NCBI GenBank assembly: GCA_020426325.1
Contig: JAGQQG010000022.1
Span: 1 to 64,000 of the forward strand
Length of the DNA stretch: 64,000 nucleotides
Direction: 5' to 3'
Source of the DNA: Planctomycetaceae bacterium
GTDB lineage: Bacteria > Planctomycetota > Planctomycetia > Planctomycetales > Planctomycetaceae
The notes under the pieces were generated by a model, which saw nothing but the letters and a program-made list of their open reading frames with translations, did not search any database and had not been told where the DNA came from. Within the stretch, counting starts at the first letter, position 1, and each line of letters opens with the position of its first letter. Both the position numbers and the translations under genes were made by a program. Positions 7,873 to 16,968 of this stretch are shown here, one piece after another.

Positions 7873-9504
7873 CTAGATGGCAAACTCGGTCGCAACTTCT
7901 TTGAGGAGAGACTCGATCTCGTCGCTGAACATGGGGGGCAATTGTCGGTCAGACGTGATGCGGGAGGCATGCCCCTTGGCGACCGACTTTCGTCGCTTTT
8001 CCGCCGGCACATTCAGAAACGCTTTGACGATCTCCGCGTCCCATTGAGTCCCTGCCCCCTCCTGAAGGATCTTCGTCGCCTGATCTTCGCTCATCCCCGC
8101 GCGATAGGGGCGGGAACTGGTCATGGCATCGAAGGAGTCGACTACAGCGAGGATCCGAGCCTGCAGTGGAATCTGTTCACCGCACAACCCGTCAGGGTAT
8201 CCGGACCCATCCATGGATTCATGATGATAAAGAATGCCCGGGAGAAGATCGTGAAACTCTTCCAGTTGCTTGACGATGTCGTAGCCGATCCGAGTATGCT
8301 GCTTGATCGCATCAAACTCTTCGTCGGTCAGTCGACCGGGTTTCAACAGGATGTGATCCGGAACTCCAATCTTGCCGACATCGTGCAGCAGACCGCAGAG
8401 GTAGATTCGTTCCTGATCGTGCTGAGGCAACTGCATCTGCTGGGCAACCAGGCGAGCGTAGCGGCCGACGCGGTCGCTGTGACCACAGGTGTAGGGGTCG
8501 CGGGCTTCAATCGCACTCGACATTGAGCAGATCATTCCCTGGATCAACCGTTCCTGTTTATTCAGCAGATTGACATTGTGAGAGTGTGTGGCGATCAGCG
8601 TGCCGGCTGCCTCCATAAGCGTGGCTTCAATCGTACCGAACTCACTCTCGCTGCAAACGTAGGTCATCTCCTCCGTGGCCAGATCGGTCTTCTTGTTGAC
8701 CGCAACCAGCCAGCCCGTTAATTGATTGGAGGACGTGAGAGGCACAGCGAGCGTTGACAGTACTCCAGCGACCTGGAACGCGGGATTCATCCGCATTCCG
8801 TTCACCACGCGTGCTGTCGGCACAGTTCCTTCTTGGACACCGGAGAACAGCCACTGCCTCCAGTCTCGGTCATTCAGGAATGAGGTTCCATGCCAGATGG
8901 TCTGTTGATCGGGTGAGTCGGTCTCGCAGGGGAACAAAGCGACGGACTCAGCACGGACCATTCCACGCAGGGAAGCGAGCAGCTCTTCTGCCATCGTGTG
9001 AAACGACACCTGAACGTCACAGAGTCTGAGTTGCTCGGCCAGTCCGCGCAGCCAGGTCTGTTCTTCCATGTCGTAGGTCAACTGCTCCACGCACTGGTTG
9101 AGTTCATCTGACTGCTGCTCGAACTGTTGCTGATGTTGGGACGCCTTCTGCGTCATGACAACCAGCCGTTCGAGGAGTGATGTCTGTCTGGTCTGAACGA
9201 TCCCGACTGCCACAATCCGTTCCGCGGGTAAATTGGGCAGCCTGACCAGAAGCGTCGTGTGCCGATCGTCACAACAGCCGAGCGCATATCCGCGGTGAGC
9301 GACCGTGTTCACGAGATTGCGAAGATCCGAATCGGTCACGAGAGACGGCAGTGGATCAGTCTCGAACTCTTCATCAGTCTTGCCGACCGTACAGAGCGCG
9401 AACGGAACGCCGATACTCTCTTCGAGATAGGCGATGAACTCCCTCGCGGAGCTCTCCAGATTCTGTGGCGTCTCGGTCGTGAGCCGCCAGGGCGATACGG
9501 TCAT
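7873..9504 (-). CDS. HD-GYP domain protein with GAF-like sensor (putative c-di-GMP phosphodiesterase)
   Basis: The 543-aa protein has an N-terminal region of unknown type (1-160) containing a glutamine-rich coiled-coil-like stretch, a GAF-like domain (about 165-320) and a C-terminal HD-GYP domain. Visible catalytic features are HSDRVGRYARL, LLHDVGKIGVPDH (near residue 372), and HHESMDGSGYPDGL (near 425-438), so both the HD pair and the GYP motif are intact. Family knowledge: HD-GYP proteins hydrolyse c-di-GMP or related dinucleotides; activity here is inferred. No receiver domain or membrane helix is seen, so it is probably cytoplasmic. It heads the pseudopilin operon and is divergent from the main secretion operon, suggesting it tunes secretion or pilus function. 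Confidence 0.88.
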   Translation of the reverse strand: MTVSPWRLTTETPQNLESSAREFIAYLEESIGVPFALCTVGKTDEEFETDPLPSLVTDSDLRNLVNTVAHRGYALGCCDDRHTTLLVRLPNLPAERIVAVGIVQTRQTSLLERLVVMTQKASQHQQQFEQQSDELNQCVEQLTYDMEEQTWLRGLAEQLRLCDVQVSFHTMAEELLASLRGMVRAESVALFPCETDSPDQQTIWHGTSFLNDRDWRQWLFSGVQEGTVPTARVVNGMRMNPAFQVAGVLSTLAVPLTSSNQLTGWLVAVNKKTDLATEEMTYVCSESEFGTIEATLMEAAGTLIATHSHNVNLLNKQERLIQGMICSMSSAIEARDPYTCGHSDRVGRYARLVAQQMQLPQHDQERIYLCGLLHDVGKIGVPDHILLKPGRLTDEEFDAIKQHTRIGYDIVKQLEEFHDLLPGILYHHESMDGSGYPDGLCGEQIPLQARILAVVDSFDAMTSSRPYRAGMSEDQATKILQEGAGTQWDAEIVKAFLNVPAEKRRKSVAKGHASRITSDRQLPPMFSDEIESLLKEVATEFAI

Positions 9505-9896
9505 GATATCGGCAGGAGTGGGCGTAATAACTCAATCGACGGTGGATTCTCTTACGGGCGCCTCAAACGTTAGCTCAGAACTGACTGTCGAATGCGACTT
9601 GCCAACCTGCCTGCTGTCAGCAGTCGAGCCATAATCCGAGCGGAACTCGGTCAAGTTTCAAAGGCGTCATAACCTGCCCTGACGCCGTCGTACTGATCCT
9701 TACAACCGGCATTCTTTGCCGTCTGTCCATCAACTTCGTGCGATGGAATCTTGCGATGTGGCAAGCCTGTCCTAGGTTTCTCGTGGCGTCACAAGGGACT
9801 ATCCCGACGTCATGCGTTCGACCGTCGCCCGTCCCTCAGACGAATGCGACATCACAATCAACTTTCCCCTGCACGAACTTCAAGTTGACCGGAGCC
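9505..9896. promoter_or_regulatory. Divergent promoter region of the secretion locus
   Basis: This 392-nt gap separates the minus-strand HD-GYP/pseudopilin operon from the plus-strand gspG operon, so both promoters should lie here. No gene is supported: the plus-strand frame that runs through it from 9738 is an in-frame upstream extension of gspG without a plausible signal sequence. I could not identify a trustworthy -35/-10 pair or operator by eye. Confidence 0.4.
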
Positions 9897-10310
9897 ATGA
9901 AAACAACGTCCATCCCCACACGTCTTGGCCGCAGTGGTTTTACTCTTATCGAACTGGTGATCGTGGTCCTTGTTCTGGGAATCATCGCAGCTGTCGCTGC
10001 TCCCAGGATGTTCGATACCGCCGGTGATGCACGCACAGCAGCCACAAGACACTCCCTGTCGGTGCTGCGGAGTGCGATTGAACTCCATCGGGCCGAAGTC
10101 GGGAGTTATCCAGGAGCCGTGCTGGGCACGACTCTTCAGCCTTACCTGCAGGGTTCCTTCCCGGCACCCGAGGTCGGCAATGCTGGGGATGCTGGTGTGG
10201 CCGTGTCTACGGACGACCCCATCGCCGCCCCGGCCGGGACGGAAGGCTGGATCTACAACGTCACGACCGGTGAAATCCGAGTGAATCACGCAGACGGATT
10301 TGCCTGGTGA
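9897..10310 (+). CDS. gspG: Major pseudopilin, GspG-like
   Basis: From ATG 9897 the product is 137 aa with a textbook type II secretion major pseudopilin N-terminus: GRSG|FTLIELVIVVLVLGIIAAVAAPR, including Glu +5, followed by ALxxAIELHRAEVGSYPG-like sequence (LRSAIELHRAEVGSYPG) and a C-terminal GWIYNVTTGEIRVN strand pair typical of GspG. The upstream in-frame extension to 9738 would bury the cleavage motif 50 residues inside and is rejected. A GGAG lies directly before the ATG. It is first in the plus-strand secretion operon, with the response regulator 42 nt behind it. Confidence 0.87.
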   Translation: MKTTSIPTRLGRSGFTLIELVIVVLVLGIIAAVAAPRMFDTAGDARTAATRHSLSVLRSAIELHRAEVGSYPGAVLGTTLQPYLQGSFPAPEVGNAGDAGVAVSTDDPIAAPAGTEGWIYNVTTGEIRVNHADGFAW

Positions 10311-10352
10311 TTTCGCTGGCGACCGACATTTACTTTCCCCGGGTCACATGTC

Positions 10353-10748
10353 ATGAGCCACAGTCCTAAACGTATTCTCGTCGCCGAAGACAACCCGGCG
10401 ATGTCCAACGTCATCTGCTTCAATCTCAGGCGCGCCGGCTTCGAGGTCTGTCCTGCGCCGGACGGAGCTGAAGCGGCCCGACGAATCGACGAAGAACACT
10501 TCGATCTGGTGTTCACCGATCTGCAGATGCCAGGGCTCTCGGGTGAGGAACTGTGCCAGCACATTCGTCAGAAGGCCCAACTGCGGGACCTGCCGATCGT
10601 GATTTGTTCCGCCAAGGGACTCGAAATCGATACGGCACGACTCCTGGTGGATTACAACCTCTCGAAGGTGATGTTCAAGCCGTTCAGCCCGATGGAGCTC
10701 GTGTTTCTGGCGAAGTCGATCCTCGATCACCCCGTCGAGGTTTCCTGA
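10353..10748 (+). CDS. Single-domain response regulator (CheY-like)
   Basis: The 131-aa protein is one receiver domain. The acidic pocket (AEDN, D13), phospho-acceptor Asp56 in FTDLQMPG, Ser86 in ICSAKG and Lys109 in FKPF are all present, so it should accept phosphate. There is no output domain. The histidine kinase starts 26 nt behind it, so the two most likely form a pair. Its position between gspG and gspE suggests that phosphorylation is coupled to assembly of the secretion machine or to expression of the locus, but no direct target is visible. Confidence 0.92.
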   Translation: MSHSPKRILVAEDNPAMSNVICFNLRRAGFEVCPAPDGAEAARRIDEEHFDLVFTDLQMPGLSGEELCQHIRQKAQLRDLPIVICSAKGLEIDTARLLVDYNLSKVMFKPFSPMELVFLAKSILDHPVEVS

Positions 10749-10774
10749 CTCCCAACCTCGGAAGAGGGCTCGTC

Positions 10775-12202
10775 ATGCACGGTGCCAACCATCCCATCCC
10801 ATTGACTCGGCGACTGGTCGGGCGTTATCTGGCCTTTGCGCTGGCAGGTCTGCTGATTTGTCTGGTGACGACTCTCTCGCTGGCCTTCCGCGGTTCGCTG
10901 ACCAGCCTCATCCCGATGGCGGCAGCCGGACCTGGGATTCTTCTGGCATTCGGTGGGCTGGTCCTGCATCAGACCGTGCGTCAAAGTTCGATGATTGAAG
11001 AGGAACTCAATCGCGTCGCGACTGATCCTCACAACCTCTCAAAAGTGCACCAGTTGCCGGGGAATGATCCGTCCGTTGTCGGATGGAACGCCCTGATCGA
11101 CCGGCTGTTGTCATTGCAGTCACTCACAGATGTTGAGCAGCGAATCGTCTCGGCCACGCAAGGACGCAAAGACGAACGGCTTCTCAATGTTCTGAACAGT
11201 ATTTCCGACGGCATCGCGGTTACGGAGAAGGACGGAGCGATTGTGTTTGCCAACGAGACTATCCTTGCATTTCTGCAGGGAAACTCAGTGGACATGGTCC
11301 TCGGTCACAACCTGCTTCAACAACTTGACGTACAGCGTGCTCACAACGCCAGCGAGGTGCAACGGGCCGCCAAACAACCGACCGGTGCTGTGGTGGTGGA
11401 AATTCGTCGCAGCGCGAATGTCCAGGAAGGCGTCCTGCGGCTGTCACGGAATCCGGTGCAAGGTGACTCGCTGGGGCGGTTTGTCTGGATGGTCAGAGAC
11501 GTCACGCAGCAGGCACTTGTGAACGTGGCCCGTAACGAGTTCGTCTCGACCGCGACCCACGAGTTGCGGACACCGTTGGCGAACATCAAAGCCTATGCCG
11601 AGACCCTGGCCATTCATGACGGGATCGACGTCGAACAACAGAAGGAGTTTTGCAACATCATCAACGCAGAGGCGACACGCCTTTCGCGATTTGTCGACGA
11701 AGTGCTCAATGTCAATCAGATGGAAGCCGGGTCGCTGGCTCTGGACCGTCGTGAGACCGACCTGGAACGTCTGCTGAATGACGTCATTGAATACGTTCAA
11801 CCCCAGTTCACGCAAAAGCACATCGACTTTGAAGTCAAACGTCCACCGAAGATTCCCAAGGTGTCGATCGACAAGGACAAGTTTCAGGCGGCTCTGGTCA
11901 ATCTGCTCGGCAACGCAGCGAAGTACACGCCGAACGAAGGGTTCGTCACGTTTGAGATCGAACTCTGGCCAACACACATTGCATTTCATGTTCAGGACAC
12001 GGGCATCGGGATTGCCACTGAGGACCTGCCGAGGGTTTTCGAGAAGTTCTACCGCAGTCAGGACGAGCGGGTGAAAGGCATCTCCGGCAACGGACTCGGG
12101 CTGGCATTCACTCATGAAGTCGTCCGTCTGCACGGCGGCAAGGCCAGCGTGGAGAGCACGGTTAACGAGGGATCGCGATTCACAGTCACGCTGCCGTTGT
12201 AG
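10775..12202 (+). CDS. Membrane sensor histidine kinase with PAS domain
   Basis: From ATG 10775 the product is 475 aa. Two hydrophobic segments (LAFALAGLLICLVTTLSLAF and SLIPMAAAGPGILLAFGGLVL) are followed by a linker, a PAS domain (about 135-240: LLNVLNSISDGIAVTEKDG), HisKA with ATHELRTPL (His262), and HATPase_c with an N box (LLGNAAKYTP, about 377), DTGIGI and GNGLGLAF. All catalytic boxes are intact. The longer frame starting at 10553 overlaps the response-regulator gene out of frame and is not used. The kinase, its regulator and the STAS protein sit directly upstream of gspE in one operon, an unusual place for a two-component system. Confidence 0.92.
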   Translation: MHGANHPIPLTRRLVGRYLAFALAGLLICLVTTLSLAFRGSLTSLIPMAAAGPGILLAFGGLVLHQTVRQSSMIEEELNRVATDPHNLSKVHQLPGNDPSVVGWNALIDRLLSLQSLTDVEQRIVSATQGRKDERLLNVLNSISDGIAVTEKDGAIVFANETILAFLQGNSVDMVLGHNLLQQLDVQRAHNASEVQRAAKQPTGAVVVEIRRSANVQEGVLRLSRNPVQGDSLGRFVWMVRDVTQQALVNVARNEFVSTATHELRTPLANIKAYAETLAIHDGIDVEQQKEFCNIINAEATRLSRFVDEVLNVNQMEAGSLALDRRETDLERLLNDVIEYVQPQFTQKHIDFEVKRPPKIPKVSIDKDKFQAALVNLLGNAAKYTPNEGFVTFEIELWPTHIAFHVQDTGIGIATEDLPRVFEKFYRSQDERVKGISGNGLGLAFTHEVVRLHGGKASVESTVNEGSRFTVTLPL

Positions 12203-12217
12203 GAAAGGAAGCCGTCC

Positions 12218-12553
12218 ATGTTCCAGAAGACCTGCCAGGGCACAGTTCACATCATCAGCGGATCGGATGCGATCACTTCCAAGTCGGCGGATGAGTTGAA
12301 CGCGTTTCTCGATGAGTGTCTGTCCAAGGGGCAACCCCGGATCGTGCTCAATTTGGAGCAGATCCCGCTGCTGGACAGCGCCGGCCTGACTTTGCTGCTG
12401 GACACATCGGATCGCTGTGCTCAACGTGGCGGTTTGCTGCAACTTGCTTCACCGAATTCTCTCTGCAGTGACATCCTGCGCGCCACGGGGGTTGGTGATT
12501 CCTTCGAGGTGTTCGACAACGTGACCGACGCCGTGAGGAGCTTTGCCCGATGA
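12218..12553 (+). CDS. STAS domain protein (anti-sigma factor antagonist type)
   Basis: The 111-aa protein consists of one STAS domain. The conserved phospho-site region is LLDSAGLTLLLDTSDRC, with the serine that partner-switching kinases usually phosphorylate. Family members bind anti-sigma-like kinases or act as modules in larger complexes. No anti-sigma kinase gene is adjacent; the histidine kinase upstream is of the HisKA type, so partner switching in the strict sense is not evident. The gene follows the kinase by 15 nt and its TGA overlaps the gspE ATG (ATGA), implying coupled production with the secretion ATPase. Confidence 0.88.
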   Translation: MFQKTCQGTVHIISGSDAITSKSADELNAFLDECLSKGQPRIVLNLEQIPLLDSAGLTLLLDTSDRCAQRGGLLQLASPNSLCSDILRATGVGDSFEVFDNVTDAVRSFAR

Positions 12554-14283
12554 GCGCCTCAGCCACACTCGAAAGCCCTGTCGAGGAACAGGCCGGTCAG
12601 ACATTTCGTCTCGGCGAACAGTTGCTTCGTGCAGGGTTGCTGACACAGCACGAACTGGAAGCCGCGCTCAATCAACAGCAGGCCAAGCGGGGACGACTCG
12701 GCGAAGTGCTGACCGAAATGGGCTTCGTCGACGAGGAGGACCTGCTTCCGTTTGTCGGTCTGCAACTCGGCATGCCGGCCGTACGTCTTCGGGAGGGGCT
12801 CGTCGATCCCGAAGTCGTCCAGCTGATTCCTCGTGCGAAAGCTGAACGACTGCAGGCCTTGGCCCTGTTCTGCGTGCGGGGCGAGTTAACGGTCGCTCTC
12901 GCAGAGCCGCAGAACCTGCTCATTATTGATGAACTCGAACGGATCACCGGACTCAAGGTCCGTCCGGTCGTGGCTCTACGGAACACGATTGAAAAGCTGA
13001 TTCCCCGCTGCTACGAGGACGACTATAGCGTCGACGCCGTTACGGCGGACATGGAAGCCGATGCGGTTGAACTCCACCCGGATGCGATCGAAGTCGACCT
13101 GCAGGATGTCCGCTCGCTCGCAGAAGGCAGCCCGGTCGTCAACCTGGTGAACTACATCATCGTGCACGCGGTCCGTCAGCACGCGAGCGATATCCACATT
13201 GAGCCGGGGCACCGACATTCTTCCGTTCGATTTCGTGTCGATGGGCAACTTCGAGAAGTCCTCCGTCCGCGTCGTGAGTTTCATCCCGCCATCATCTCCC
13301 GCATCAAAGTGATGGCAAAGATGGACATTGCGGAACAGCGCATGCCTCAGGACGGTCGCATGCACGTCGTGGTCGAGCGACGTGAGATTGACCTGCGGTG
13401 CTCGACGCTCCCCACGGTGATCGGGGAAAAGGCCGTGCTGCGTGTCCTCGACCGGGACAACGTGACATTCGATCTCAGCTCGCTGGGCATGCAGGATGAA
13501 CAGCTGAAGGCCATCAACGAAATGCTCCGCAAGCCATACGGCCTGGTGCTCGCGACCGGTCCGACCGGTAGCGGAAAGACGACGACCATGTACTCAGCCA
13601 TCGAGCTGATCAAGTCGATCCACCGAAACATCGTCACTGTCGAAGACCCGGTCGAATATCAGCTGGAATTGATTAACCAAGTCCAGACCAGCGGGTCGAG
13701 GTCGTTGTCGTTCGCAAATGTCTTGCGGTCGATTCTGCGTCAGGATCCGGACGTCATCATGGTCGGCGAAATCCGTGATGCGGAGACAGCTGAAGTCGCG
13801 ATCCAGGCGGCTCTGACCGGTCACCTGGTTCTGAGCACGCTGCACACCAATGACAGCGCCAGCGCCGTCACTCGACTGCTCGACATGGGCATTGCGTCAT
13901 ACAAAATTGCAGCTGCCCTCGTCGGCGTGATTGCCCAGCGGCTCGTCCGCAACGTCTGTCCAAACTGTCAGACGTCGTACTACCCGACGGCTGAGTTCCT
14001 GCAGATGATCCGTTACACGGGCGATCTCCGTCGTCCGTTCACGAAAGGCGAGGGATGTGAACAGTGTCACGACACCGGTTTCCAGGGCAGGACCGGCCTC
14101 TACGAAGTTCTGACAGCCAACCGAGAGATGCGCCGGTTGATTGCGAGTGAGGCTGACCTCGAAACGCTGCGAGAGTGTTATCAGCGACTTGGAGGTCGAT
14201 CCTTACTTGAAGAAGGAATTCTGCTTGCGGAGGAAGGAAAGACCAGCCTTGAGGAAGTCGTCCGTGTCGCGATGTTTGACTGA
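12550..14283 (+). CDS. gspE: Type II secretion / type IV pilus assembly ATPase (GspE/PilB)
   Basis: The 577-aa cytoplasmic ATPase powers pseudopilus assembly. An N-terminal MshEN-type domain (LGEQLLRAGLLTQHELEAAL ... RLGEVLTEMGFVDEEDLLPF) precedes the catalytic core. Visible are Walker A GPTGSGKT (about 337-344), Asp-box ITVEDPVEYQL-like sequence (IVTVEDPVEYQ), Walker B IMVGEIRDAET (about 403) and the His box GHLVLSTLHTND. Near residue 471 the zinc-binding cysteines CPNC and, about 35 residues on, CEQC are present. MshEN domains in this family can bind c-di-GMP, which is interesting next to an HD-GYP gene, although binding cannot be judged here. It is coupled to the STAS gene by a 4-nt overlap. 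Confidence 0.95.
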   Translation: MSASATLESPVEEQAGQTFRLGEQLLRAGLLTQHELEAALNQQQAKRGRLGEVLTEMGFVDEEDLLPFVGLQLGMPAVRLREGLVDPEVVQLIPRAKAERLQALALFCVRGELTVALAEPQNLLIIDELERITGLKVRPVVALRNTIEKLIPRCYEDDYSVDAVTADMEADAVELHPDAIEVDLQDVRSLAEGSPVVNLVNYIIVHAVRQHASDIHIEPGHRHSSVRFRVDGQLREVLRPRREFHPAIISRIKVMAKMDIAEQRMPQDGRMHVVVERREIDLRCSTLPTVIGEKAVLRVLDRDNVTFDLSSLGMQDEQLKAINEMLRKPYGLVLATGPTGSGKTTTMYSAIELIKSIHRNIVTVEDPVEYQLELINQVQTSGSRSLSFANVLRSILRQDPDVIMVGEIRDAETAEVAIQAALTGHLVLSTLHTNDSASAVTRLLDMGIASYKIAAALVGVIAQRLVRNVCPNCQTSYYPTAEFLQMIRYTGDLRRPFTKGEGCEQCHDTGFQGRTGLYEVLTANREMRRLIASEADLETLRECYQRLGGRSLLEEGILLAEEGKTSLEEVVRVAMFD

Positions 14284-14314
14284 GCCTTGTTCGCCAGGAA
14301 AGTGAAGGGGCGTC

Positions 14315-15532
14315 ATGCCTTTCCAGATTTCAAATCAATCCTTCGTCGAGGATCGACACTCGAATGCAATCAGCACTTCGGAGCTGACCGATCTTCGAGC
14401 GTCGCTCACAGACCAGGGAGGGCCGGCGAGCAGTCCGCTGCGCTCATCGCACTTTTCGTCCGGAGCGTCATCGCCAAAGCAGTCGTGGAGCCGCGGACAC
14501 GTTCGCAAGACCGACTTGCTGATGATCACATCGCAGCTGTCAATCATGTGCCAATCGGGAATCGACCTCGCGGAAGCTCTCCGTGCTGTCTCGGTGGAAT
14601 GTCGGCATCCGAAGCTCAAGAAGATCCTGGAGTTGATCTATCAGGACGTCCAGGACGGCATTCCCGCTTCATCTGCGATCCGCACACATGCCGCCGTGTT
14701 TGGAGAAGCCTACATCGCCAGCATCTCGGCCGCCGAAGCCTCCGGGACCGTCACCGAGGTGCTGCCTCGACTGGCTGAGATGCTACAAAATGAGATCCGA
14801 CTCCGAAGCAGCCTGAAATCCGTCCTCGCCTACCCCGTGGTCCTGATCGGTGTCGCCTTTGTGGTGCTGAATGTCTTGGTGTTCTTCGTGATGCCGCAGT
14901 TCGGGAAGGTATTTGCCAGCCTCGACCGCCCGGCCCCGCCGTTGACTGCCTTGCTGCTGGATATCTCGCAACTCCTTCGCTCACATGTCATTGCGATTGC
15001 ATTCGGAGCTGTTGGCGCAATCATCGGCCTGATGCAGTTAGCGCGGACGGAGGCTGCGCGCCGATATTGGGATGGGTTCGTGTTGAATTCTCGTCTGCTA
15101 AGAGGGGCAACCCGCTCACTCCTTTCCGGACGGTCCTTTCGACTGATGGGGACGATGCTTCAAAGCGGCGTGCCCCTGCTGGAGGCAGTCCGCATGTGCA
15201 GACAGTCCATCAACAACCTCTACTTTCGAGAACTGTTTGACTCACTGGAACGTAACGTCGTGAACGGGGAAGGCCTTGCTCCGGCAGTCGCATCTGCAGA
15301 GTTCGTTCCCTCCGGAGCCGCTCAAATGATCAGTACGGCCGAACGGACAGGCAAGCTGGGCATGGTGATGGAACTGATTGGCGAGTTCTACGAAGACGAG
15401 GGAGAACGGCTGATTCGGCAACTCGTCAAACTGTTGGAGCCAGCGATCATCGTTGTCATGGGCGTGTTCGTGGCTGGTGTCGTCCTCTCCGTCATCCTGC
15501 CACTGCTCGACGTCTCGACAATCTCAAGATAA
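14315..15532 (+). CDS. gspF: Type II secretion inner-membrane platform protein (GspF/PilC)
   Basis: The 405-aa protein has the duplicated GspF domain: the first copy (about 65-190, LMITSQLSIMCQSGIDLAEALRAV) ends in a membrane helix YPVVLIGVAFVVLNVLVFFVM, followed by a second helix near residue 230 (VIAIAFGAVGAIIGLM), then the second copy (LMGTMLQSGVPLLEAVRMC) and a C-terminal helix (IIVVMGVFVAGVVLSVILPLL). Length and topology match GspF/PilC. It should form the inner-membrane platform that GspE rotates. The N-terminal 60 residues are serine/alanine-rich and not conserved in the family. Distance to gspE is 31 nt. Confidence 0.94.
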   Translation: MPFQISNQSFVEDRHSNAISTSELTDLRASLTDQGGPASSPLRSSHFSSGASSPKQSWSRGHVRKTDLLMITSQLSIMCQSGIDLAEALRAVSVECRHPKLKKILELIYQDVQDGIPASSAIRTHAAVFGEAYIASISAAEASGTVTEVLPRLAEMLQNEIRLRSSLKSVLAYPVVLIGVAFVVLNVLVFFVMPQFGKVFASLDRPAPPLTALLLDISQLLRSHVIAIAFGAVGAIIGLMQLARTEAARRYWDGFVLNSRLLRGATRSLLSGRSFRLMGTMLQSGVPLLEAVRMCRQSINNLYFRELFDSLERNVVNGEGLAPAVASAEFVPSGAAQMISTAERTGKLGMVMELIGEFYEDEGERLIRQLVKLLEPAIIVVMGVFVAGVVLSVILPLLDVSTISR

Positions 15533-15568
15533 GCAGACAAACAACGCAATTTGAATCAGGAGCCAATG

Positions 15569-15838
15569 ATGAAAGTTCCCTTGAAACCTTCCCGCTCGTC
15601 GAAGCTCACCACGGTGCTGTTGTTGCTCGCCTGCGGGTTCCTCATTGGGCGTTCCACTTTTGATTCCTCGATCGTGCAGGCGGATGTGCGTGAGACTCCC
15701 CGACGCGAGGCGTTCCAGAGTGGTGATGAACGATCGGTCGCGATCCTGAACGAGATTTCCTCGACATTAAAGCGAATCGACGGACGTCTCGAGCGTCTGG
15801 AACGTGCGATCCCTCAATTGAAGACGTCTTCTCAGTAA
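15569..15838 (+). CDS. Small single-pass membrane protein with coiled-coil tail
   Basis: I do not recognise this 89-aa product. It has a basic N-terminus, one hydrophobic segment (LTTVLLLLACGFLIG) and a C-terminal amphipathic helix (ILNEISSTLKRIDGRLERLERAIPQL) that looks like a short coiled coil facing the periplasm. ATG 15569 is chosen because AGGAG ends 6 nt upstream; TTG 15551 and ATG 15566 are alternatives. It sits between gspF (36 nt) and the pilM-like gene (20 nt) and is probably a lineage-specific component or scaffold of the secretion machine. Confidence 0.72.
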   Translation: MKVPLKPSRSSKLTTVLLLLACGFLIGRSTFDSSIVQADVRETPRREAFQSGDERSVAILNEISSTLKRIDGRLERLERAIPQLKTSSQ

Positions 15839-15858
15839 GACAACAGGAACCAGCAATC

Positions 15859-16968
15859 ATGGTCAAATCCGGAATGGTTGCCACGCTGGCTGACAGCGTT
15901 TCACAGTCGTTTCACATCTCCCGCTCATTGGGATACGTGGGAATCGATCTGGGCACCTACGGACTCAAAATTGCTCAGGTGCGGAAGACTGGTCAGAAGC
16001 TGACGTTGGAGAGAGCCCATTGTGTGCCGTATCGGCAACCTCTCGACATCGCGAATCGTTCGCTCGCGATCGATGTGATCCTCGAGAGCCTCGACCAGGC
16101 CTGGTCACCAACCGGCCGCTGGTTCCCGGACGAAGCCGCCTGTTTGCTCCCGTTGCCGCTCATGTTTTTGCGGACAATCGATCTCCCGACGACAAGTTCC
16201 GAGGATCAGCAACGGATGATTGAATCGGAACTTTCTCATGATGCGCGGCAGTCAGCCGGGCCGATGATTTTCGAGTGCTGGAACGAAGGGATGGGTGAGG
16301 CAAGACCGACGGCGGCCTCTGTCTTAGGGGCGTCTCAGGGACTGGTCGAAGAACTGGCCGAATCCCTGTATGAACGGGGACTCGCTTGCGAAGTGCTGGA
16401 TGGACATCCCCACGTCCTCAGCCGATTGACGTCACTGGACCGCTTGGGAAATCCCGGTGGCCCGATCGCTGTGATCGACTGGGGATACGAGTCAAGTCTG
16501 TTCGTCATCGCGAGGCATGGTGTCCCGGTTTACACACGCCCTCTCCGCGATTGCGGCTTCAGAAACGTTTCAGAAGCTCTGTGCGAATCACTAAACCTCG
16601 ATGCACGGGAAGTGCAGTATCTCCTGAGCAGCGCCCAGAATTCCCCTGAAGACTCTCCTCTGAGAAGGGAGATTCAGGAGATGGTGTTTGATCTGGCAGC
16701 GACTCCTTTGAGACGGTTTGAGGAGGAATTGAATCGGACGCTCACGTTTCTCCGCCAACAGCGGACACCGGTTGAACCTGCGATGATTTGTCTCACGGGC
16801 GGAGGTGCACTGACACCGGGGGTCGTGGACTGGGTGACTCAGTCCACCGGAATCATGGCCAGACTTTGGGAGTTTCCATCGGTTGAGTCTTCAAGTCCTG
16901 TTCAGCGTATTCCAGTGAGCCTGCTTTCCTCGGCAATTGCCCTCTCTTCATTGAGATTTGAATCCTGA
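15859..16968 (+). CDS. pilM: PilM/GspL-like actin-fold assembly protein
   Basis: The 369-aa protein has the actin-like ATPase pattern of PilM: phosphate-1 motif VGIDLGTYGLKIAQV (D30), the middle LPLMFLRTIDLPTTSSEDQQRMIESEL block, phosphate-2 AVIDWGYESSLFVI, and the adenosine motif ICLTGGGAL. There is no membrane helix, as for PilM and unlike full-length GspL. In type IV pili PilM docks PilN and the ATPase; in type II systems GspL fuses the PilM and PilN parts. Its stop overlaps the start of the pilN-like gene (TGATG), so the two are translationally coupled. Confidence 0.87.
   Translation: MVKSGMVATLADSVSQSFHISRSLGYVGIDLGTYGLKIAQVRKTGQKLTLERAHCVPYRQPLDIANRSLAIDVILESLDQAWSPTGRWFPDEAACLLPLPLMFLRTIDLPTTSSEDQQRMIESELSHDARQSAGPMIFECWNEGMGEARPTAASVLGASQGLVEELAESLYERGLACEVLDGHPHVLSRLTSLDRLGNPGGPIAVIDWGYESSLFVIARHGVPVYTRPLRDCGFRNVSEALCESLNLDAREVQYLLSSAQNSPEDSPLRREIQEMVFDLAATPLRRFEEELNRTLTFLRQQRTPVEPAMICLTGGGALTPGVVDWVTQSTGIMARLWEFPSVESSSPVQRIPVSLLSSAIALSSLRFES

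Noticed and set aside
9738..9896. N-terminal extension of GspG
   Set aside because: It would place the prepilin cleavage site about 60 residues inside the protein, which prepilin peptidase does not use.
11444..12442. 332-aa minus-strand frame across the histidine kinase and STAS genes
   Set aside because: The plus-strand proteins have intact kinase and STAS motifs; the antisense frame has none.
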